From positions 372,001 through 436,000 of the forward strand of contig CANLOQ010000001.1 of assembly GCA_947492925.1 (NCBI GenBank): a stretch of 64,000 bases of DNA. The letters run 5' to 3'. A program made the translations under genes and the position numbers. Positions within the stretch are counted from its first letter, which is position 1. Each line of letters begins with the position of its first letter. This document shows, piece by piece, positions 58,570-64,000 of this stretch. The notes beneath the pieces were generated by a model. That model had not been told where the DNA came from, searched no databases, and saw nothing but the letters and a program-made list of their open reading frames with translations. Origin of the DNA: an uncultured Sulfitobacter sp. (GTDB taxonomy: Bacteria; Pseudomonadota; Alphaproteobacteria; Rhodobacterales; Rhodobacteraceae).

Positions 58570-59613
58570 TTGGCAAGCTACGATCTGACAGTGCGCGGCG
58601 CGGGCATCTTTGGTCTTTCGGTGGCGTGGATTTGCACGCAGCGCGGCGCGCGGGTGCAGGTGGTGGACCCGAACGGCCCCGCCAGCGGCAGCAGCGGCGG
58701 GATCGTCGGCGCGCTGGCCCCGCATGTGCCGGAAAACTGGAACGCCAAAAAGGCCTTCCAGCTTGAAAGCCTGCTGATGGCGGAAGACTTCTGGCGCGCG
58801 GTGCAATTGGCAGGTGGTGGCGATCCAGGTTATGCCCGCACCGGGCGGCTGCAACCCATCGCAGATGCACCAGCCCTTGCTTTGGCGCACCAACGGGCAG
58901 AGACATCCACCGATCTGTGGCGCGATCATGCCCTGTGGGAAGTGCTAAACGCCAAAGAAACCCTCTGGGCACCCCAGTCGCCAAGCGGCCACCTGATCCG
59001 AGATACGCTCAGCGCTCTTGTCCATCCCCGCAAGGCCTGCGCCGCCCTTGTCCGCGCTTTGACCAGCCGCAACGTGCCGATTGTCGCGCAGGCAGAGGCG
59101 CAGGCGGCGGGGCCGACCCTGTGGGCCACGGGCGTGACAGGGTTGCAGGATATGACCGCCCGGCACGGTCGCAGTGTCGGCAATGGCGTGAAAGGACAGG
59201 CCGCGTTACTGAACCATGATGCCAGCGGTCAGCCACAGCTTTTTGCGGGCGGTGTGCATGTGATCCCGCATCTGGATGGCACAGTGGCTGTCGGATCAAC
59301 CTCGGAACGGGAATACGACACCGCTGATGGCACGGACGCGCAACTTGACGTGGTGATTGAAAAGGCACGCGCGGCGGTGCCTGCCCTGCGCGATGCCCCG
59401 GTGATTAACCGCTGGGCCGGGGTGCGTCCCCGGTCGCGCAGCCGCGCGCCAATGCTGGGCGCATTGCCCGGCAAGCCCGGGCAGTTCGTTGCCAATGGCG
59501 GGTTCAAGATTGGCTTTGGCATGGCTCCCAAAGTGGCAGAGGTGTTGGCCGATCTGATATTGGAGAACCGCGACACCATCCCAACCGGCTTTCGGGTGGA
59601 GGACAACCTCTAG
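58570..59613 (+). CDS. mnmC: FAD-dependent oxidoreductase, probable MnmC oxidase domain as separate protein
   Basis: A 347-aa DAO-family flavoprotein: RGAGIFGLSVAWICTQRGAR (FAD-binding), SSGGIVGALAPHVPENWNAKKA, GRLQPI and the C-terminal FVANGGFKIGFGMAPKVAE. Lying divergently beside mnmD, it probably performs the cmnm5U to nm5U oxidation of MnmC. AAGGAG at 58558-58563 is 6 nt before a TTG at 58570, and the residues then read LASYDLTVRGAG, matching the family. GTG 58537 and ATG 58549 are in-frame alternatives without ribosome sites. A general glycine-oxidase-like role remains possible. Confidence 0.72.
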   Translation: MASYDLTVRGAGIFGLSVAWICTQRGARVQVVDPNGPASGSSGGIVGALAPHVPENWNAKKAFQLESLLMAEDFWRAVQLAGGGDPGYARTGRLQPIADAPALALAHQRAETSTDLWRDHALWEVLNAKETLWAPQSPSGHLIRDTLSALVHPRKACAALVRALTSRNVPIVAQAEAQAAGPTLWATGVTGLQDMTARHGRSVGNGVKGQAALLNHDASGQPQLFAGGVHVIPHLDGTVAVGSTSEREYDTADGTDAQLDVVIEKARAAVPALRDAPVINRWAGVRPRSRSRAPMLGALPGKPGQFVANGGFKIGFGMAPKVAEVLADLILENRDTIPTGFRVEDNL

Positions 59614-60416
59614 CCCACCTCTGCCGTCGCGGTCATGCACTGCCGTCCGTCCGGTCCACGCACCCAAAGGTCGTTGTCTTTCAAACACAGCTCTGCCGCT
59701 TCGAAATGCATCAGCGGCGCGGTGGCACGAAAGCGAAAGGCCCGCAGCGGTCCAAGGTGTGTTTCGGCCATCAACATCAGGTGTTGCGCCAGCAAAGGGC
59801 CGTGTACCACCAGCCCCGCGTATCCTTCGACATCGCGGGCATAGTCCAGATCATAGTGAATGCGGTGGCCATTGAACGTCAGCGCGGAATAGCGAAACAG
59901 CAGCGTTGAGGAAAACCGCACCGTTTCGCACAGCGTTTCATCCTGCCGTGCCTCGGGGGCCGCAGGTTTGGCCGCACCCGGCGACGGATCTGCACGATAG
60001 ACCAGTTCCTGCCATTCGGTCAGACAATGGGTGCCCGCCTGATGCACCTCGTGGCGCAGGGTCACAAACCCAAGTGGCCCGCTGCGTCCTGTTTTGCATT
60101 CTGACGTCTCGCACGTGGTCGTTCTAACGGCGGGCACCGCCGCACGCAGGGGCGCGAAAAACGCCAGCCTTCCGGCAGCCCACATGCGGCGGGGCAGGCC
60201 CATATCGGGGATCAGCCCGCCCACTTTCGGATGCCCGTCACGGCCCAGCGCGCCGGGGGGCTGCGGCTCCCAGAAATATAGCTGGTGATAAAACGGCGGC
60301 AGGGCATCGCCATTCGCGAACGACCCGTCCTTGCCCAACGCAATGTGCAGGGCAGACGCCCGCGCAGGATCCATGACATCGCTTTGACTTGTCCGGGGTA
60401 TCTGTGCATTTTTCAT
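59610..60416 (-). CDS. Hot-dog fold acyl-CoA hydratase/dehydratase (HTD2 / mesaconyl-C4-CoA hydratase-like)
   Basis: A 268-aa FAS1-type MaoC-like protein. The N-terminal hot-dog half includes PPFYHQLYFWEPQPPGALGRDGHPK, GLPRRMWAAGRLAF and HEVHQAG. The C-terminal half carries FRYSALTFNGHRIHYDLDYAR, typical of the dehydratase catalytic region. Similar proteins act on beta-hydroxyacyl or methyl-branched dicarboxylyl-CoA esters. A link to the malyl-CoA pathway is possible but not shown. It overlaps the convergent FAD gene by 4 bp. Confidence 0.8.
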   Translation of the reverse strand: MKNAQIPRTSQSDVMDPARASALHIALGKDGSFANGDALPPFYHQLYFWEPQPPGALGRDGHPKVGGLIPDMGLPRRMWAAGRLAFFAPLRAAVPAVRTTTCETSECKTGRSGPLGFVTLRHEVHQAGTHCLTEWQELVYRADPSPGAAKPAAPEARQDETLCETVRFSSTLLFRYSALTFNGHRIHYDLDYARDVEGYAGLVVHGPLLAQHLMLMAETHLGPLRAFRFRATAPLMHFEAAELCLKDNDLWVRGPDGRQCMTATAEVG

Positions 60417-60422
60417 GGCTGA

Positions 60423-61372
<950 letters not shown>

Positions 61373-61437
61373 TGGGGAAAACTCCGGTCTGAATACGTTG
61401 CTCTATATCTTGTACGATTGCGCCAAAAAGCAAGAAA

Positions 61438-61456
61438 CCCCCGCAATTTGCGGGGG
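61438..61456 (-). terminator. Terminator of the OmpA lipoprotein gene
   Basis: CCCCCGC / GCGGGGG with an AATTT loop. On the minus strand it is followed by TTTCTTGCTTTTT. It lies 37 bp after the stop codon. Confidence 0.75.
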
Positions 61457-61492
61457 CTCTGTGCGTTTTTGCAAAGTGTCGAAGAGGACGGA

Positions 61493-62164
61493 TCAGGCCG
61501 GGTTGGGCAGGATCACAATCTCGACCCGGCGGTTTTGCGCCTTGCCTTCGGGGGTCAGGTTGCTGGCCACCGGCTGGTTCTCACCGCGCCCGAATGTCTG
61601 GATACGGCCCTGCGGCACGCCATTGGCGACCAGAATATTGCCCACGGACCGCGCGCGGCCTTCGGACAATGTCTGGTTGTAGGCAGCATCACCGTCGCTG
61701 TCGGTGTGACCGATGATTTGCAATGTGGAGTTGGCGTAAAGCTGGACGTTCTGTGCCAGCGCGCGCAGATCGCCCTGCAAGGTAGGCGACACCGCCGTGC
61801 TGTCAGTGGCAAACAGCAGGTTGTTGGGCAAGGTCACGATCAGCCGGTCACCGGTGTTGTTGATCGCGATGTTGCTGCCCAATTGCTGACGCAGCTCTGC
61901 TTCCTGTTTGTCGAGATTATAGCCGATGCCCGCGCCCAGCGCGCCACCGACAACAGCACCGACCAATGCACCGTCACCACGGTTGTCGTCCTTGGCCAGC
62001 GCGCCGATCAGCGCACCGGATGCCGCACCGATCAATGCGCCGTTCTTGGTGCGCTGGTTCGGATCACCCGGCTGGGCCAGAATACCGCCGCCCTGTTGCG
62101 TACATGCGCCCAATGCAAGGGCACCTGCCACCAGTGCGGCCACGGAAAATTTGGAAGAAATCAT
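61493..62164 (-). CDS. OmpA family outer-membrane lipoprotein with glycine zipper
   Basis: A 223-aa envelope protein. The lipoprotein signal ends at C21 (LALGAC). A glycine-rich segment at about 40-80 (GALIGAASGALIGALA, GALVGAVVGGALGAGIGYN) resembles a membrane-inserting zipper. The peptidoglycan-binding OmpA/MotB domain spans about 105-223 (LQIIGHTDSDGDAAYNQTLS, RGENQPVASN, NRRVEIVI). It links the outer membrane to the cell wall. The architecture matches the YiaD type. Confidence 0.93.
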   Translation of the reverse strand: MISSKFSVAALVAGALALGACTQQGGGILAQPGDPNQRTKNGALIGAASGALIGALAKDDNRGDGALVGAVVGGALGAGIGYNLDKQEAELRQQLGSNIAINNTGDRLIVTLPNNLLFATDSTAVSPTLQGDLRALAQNVQLYANSTLQIIGHTDSDGDAAYNQTLSEGRARSVGNILVANGVPQGRIQTFGRGENQPVASNLTPEGKAQNRRVEIVILPNPA

Positions 62165-62281
62165 GTCTACTGCCTTCGATGTGATGGCCCCGTTCGGGCG
62201 GGACGCTTGGTCTACCCAGCTTATATAGCTGCGCGTCCCAAGGGAATCACGGGGAATAACGCATCGGCAGTATCCCGCGCA

Positions 62282-63145
62282 TCAATTTTCGGTGCGCGCC
62301 GCCTCAAAGGCAAGCATGGCGCGTTTGACGGGCAAGCCCCAGTGATAACCGCCCAAAGCACCAGATTTGCGCAGGGCACGGTGACAGGGAATAAGCCAGG
62401 ACACCGGATTGCGCCCCACAGCCGTGCCAACCGCACGCACCGCTTTGGGGTTGCCGATGGCGCTGGCGATGTCGGAATAGGTCGTGACCTGCCCTGTTGG
62501 CACCCGCAGCAAGGCTTCCCAGACCTTGATCTGGAAGGGTGCGCCGATCAGATAAAGCGGCGCACGATCAAGCGCGCCATCCTCGGCCCCGAATGCCGTC
62601 AGCACCCAAGGGCGCAGCATCATCGGGTCCTCGATAAACTCCGCTTTGGGCCAGCGCGACGTGAGGTCCTCCATCGCGGCCTCCTCTCCCATCTCAGCGG
62701 CCAGTGCCAGACCGCAGATGCCTTTTTCCGTCCCCATGACAAGCGCAAGGCCGAAGGGGCTGTCAAACCACCCCCAATAGATTTGCAGCCCCTCGCCGTG
62801 CCGCGCGAACTCGCCGGGGCTCATTGCTTCCCACCGCAGAAACAGATCGTGCAGGCGGCCCGTGCCCGAAAGCCCCACTTCATGCGCGGCCTCAAGCGTG
62901 GTTGCACGTTCGCGCAGCATGTCCTTGGCCTGCCCCAGCATCAGGTATTGCTGATAGCGCTTGGGCGATACGCCCACCCAACGTGAAAACAGGCGCTGGA
63001 AATGCGCGGGCGACATGCCCATTTCGGATGCGATCTGATCCAGGGTCAGCGGGTCCTCCGCACTGTCCAGAAGATCAATGGCGCGGCGCATGACTTTGTA
63101 ATGATAGCCATCGTCGAAGGCGGGAATGGATAGGGTCTGGTTCAT
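62282..63145 (-). CDS. ada: Ada-like O6-methylguanine-DNA methyltransferase with AraC domain
   Basis: A 287-aa DNA-repair and regulatory protein. An AraC-type HTH covers residues 12-115 (LDQIASEMGMSPAHFQRLFSRW). The methyltransferase C-domain covers 120-285, with acceptor C254 in WLIPCHRALRKSG and FQIKVWEALLRVPTGQVTTYSDI. The N-terminal zinc-binding methyl-phosphotriester domain of E. coli Ada is absent, so induction by that route is not expected. Divergent from nth, another base-damage repair gene, 90 bp away. Confidence 0.93.
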   Translation of the reverse strand: MNQTLSIPAFDDGYHYKVMRRAIDLLDSAEDPLTLDQIASEMGMSPAHFQRLFSRWVGVSPKRYQQYLMLGQAKDMLRERATTLEAAHEVGLSGTGRLHDLFLRWEAMSPGEFARHGEGLQIYWGWFDSPFGLALVMGTEKGICGLALAAEMGEEAAMEDLTSRWPKAEFIEDPMMLRPWVLTAFGAEDGALDRAPLYLIGAPFQIKVWEALLRVPTGQVTTYSDIASAIGNPKAVRAVGTAVGRNPVSWLIPCHRALRKSGALGGYHWGLPVKRAMLAFEAARTEN

Positions 63146-63235
63146 GCCCCCAATCTAGGCATATCGCACCGGCCCCGCGACCCGAAACATGCGCAACCGC
63201 TTGCCCCTGCGGATCAGTTCGCGCATACCGCTGAG

Positions 63236-63895
63236 ATGGCAAAACAGCTCGACTATCATACGATCAGGCAGATATTCGCCCGCTTTCACGCGGCAGACCC
63301 CGAACCCAAAGGGGAGCTGGAGCATGTCAATGTTTACACGCTTGTTGTGGCTGTTGCCCTATCGGCGCAGGCGACGGATGCGGGCGTGAACAAGGCAACG
63401 CGCGCGCTGTTCCAGATCGCGGATACGCCGCAAAAGATGCTTGATCTGGGACTTGAGGGGCTGACCGAACACATCAAGACAATCGGCCTTTTCCGTCAAA
63501 AGGCCAAGAACGTGATGAAGCTGAGCCAGATCCTCGTCGATGACTACGGCGGCGAGGTGCCAAATTCACGCGCCGCCCTGCAAAGCCTGCCCGGCGTGGG
63601 CCGCAAGACCGCGAACGTGGTGCTGAACATGTGGTGGCAGCAACCGGCCCAGGCCGTTGACACGCATATCTTCCGCGTCGGCAACCGCACCGGCATTGCA
63701 CCCGGCAAAACCGTGGACGCGGTAGAACGCGCCATCGAAGACAACATCCCGGCGGATTTCCAGCTGCACGCGCATCACTGGCTAATCCTGCACGGCCGCT
63801 ATCACTGCAAGGCGCGCAAACCCATGTGCCCCACATGCATCATCAAAGACCTCTGCCCGTTCGAGGACAAGACCGAGCTTCCCAAAGGAAAATGA
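63236..63895 (+). CDS. nth: Endonuclease III
   Basis: DNA glycosylase/AP lyase for oxidised pyrimidines, 219 aa. The HhH motif is LPGVGRKTANVVL with the catalytic Lys. The catalytic Asp is in VDTHIFRVGNRTG. The C-terminal [4Fe-4S] site is CKARKPMCPTCIIKDLC (Cx6Cx2Cx5C). The start at 63236 fits the family. The next gene begins 5 bp after the stop. Confidence 0.96.
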   Translation: MAKQLDYHTIRQIFARFHAADPEPKGELEHVNVYTLVVAVALSAQATDAGVNKATRALFQIADTPQKMLDLGLEGLTEHIKTIGLFRQKAKNVMKLSQILVDDYGGEVPNSRAALQSLPGVGRKTANVVLNMWWQQPAQAVDTHIFRVGNRTGIAPGKTVDAVERAIEDNIPADFQLHAHHWLILHGRYHCKARKPMCPTCIIKDLCPFEDKTELPKGK

Positions 63896-63900
63896 ACACG

Positions 63901-64000
63901 ATGAAGACCTATGACCTTGTTGGCATCGGCAACGCCGTTGTGGATGTCATCGCCCAGACCGACGACAGCTTTCTGGCCCATATGGGCATCGAAAAAGGCA
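63901..64000 (+). CDS. PfkB-family kinase (adenosine/ribokinase-like), partial
   Basis: Only the first ~33 codons are in the window: MKTYDLVGIGNAVVDVIAQT then DDSFLAHMGIEKG. The opening YDLVGIGNAVVD is the PfkB N-terminal signature, commonly adenosine kinase in this lineage. AAAGGA lies 11 nt upstream; an ATG at 63892 overlapping the nth stop is an alternative start. Confidence 0.8.
   Translation, partial: MKTYDLVGIGNAVVDVIAQTDDSFLAHMGIEKG

Overview
The window reads as chromosome of a marine alphaproteobacterium of the family Rhodobacteraceae (Roseobacter group, Sulfitobacter/Roseovarius-like). The basis is the high GC, the taurine dissimilation set (tauABC, tpa, tauR, xsc, pta) joined to a cytoplasmic sulfite dehydrogenase (soeABC), L-malyl-CoA lyase of the ethylmalonyl-CoA pathway, small RTX proteins, the dgcN-dgcA D-glutamate pair, an imuA-imuB-dnaE2 cassette with an alphaproteobacterial LexA box, and many FAD-GcvT and DMT/MFS genes. 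No rRNA, CRISPR array, prophage or replication origin is visible; one tRNA (Ala-GGC) is present.

Layout. 1-12.8 kb: housekeeping and catabolic genes. These are pyruvate kinase (partial), DUF1244, two tandem RTX proteins, a D-amino-acid operon (dgcN-dgcA-transaminase), malyl-CoA lyase, a divergent Lrp/LysE pair, accA, a GNAT gene, a GntR regulator, DUF3140, a YgjP metallopeptidase and a FYDLN acidic protein. 12.8-21.3 kb: tRNA-Ala, a LysR regulator with a dimethylglycine/sarcosine dehydrogenase-like enzyme, an MFS exporter, and convergent selenouridine genes (mnmH, and selD fused to an oxidoreductase). 21.4-27.3 kb: SOS mutagenesis cassette imuA-imuB-dnaE2, with an unexplained 335-bp gap before dnaE2. 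27.4-31.1 kb: MarR regulator, DEAD-box helicase, PPOX flavoprotein.

31.18-34.84 kb is a complete 3657-bp IS1595-family transposon with 25-bp terminal inverted repeats and an 8-bp target duplication. It carries a transposase plus five passenger genes, including a toxin-antitoxin-like pair behind two palindromic operators. It sits inside one arm of an older palindrome, in a cluster of similar palindromes.

34.9-53.6 kb is the taurine locus. TauABC imports taurine. Tpa transaminates it to sulfoacetaldehyde. Xsc splits that to acetyl phosphate and sulfite. Pta makes acetyl-CoA, which can enter the ethylmalonyl-CoA pathway containing malyl-CoA lyase. Sulfite is oxidised by SoeABC or exported by a TSUP protein. 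Candidate TauR boxes lie before tpa, tauR and xsc, with identical 23-bp spacing at tpa and xsc. Genes foreign to the pathway are embedded here: an AT-rich PD-(D/E)XK nuclease gene between tauA and tpa, a creatinase, a glycine-zipper lipoprotein and an orphan BrnA-type antitoxin.

53.6-64 kb returns to core genes: dapA, a lytic transglycosylase, a DMT exporter, a split MnmC pair (mnmD and an FAD oxidase), a hot-dog dehydratase, VOC and FMN reductase genes, an OmpA lipoprotein, an Ada-type methyltransferase, nth and the start of a PfkB kinase gene.
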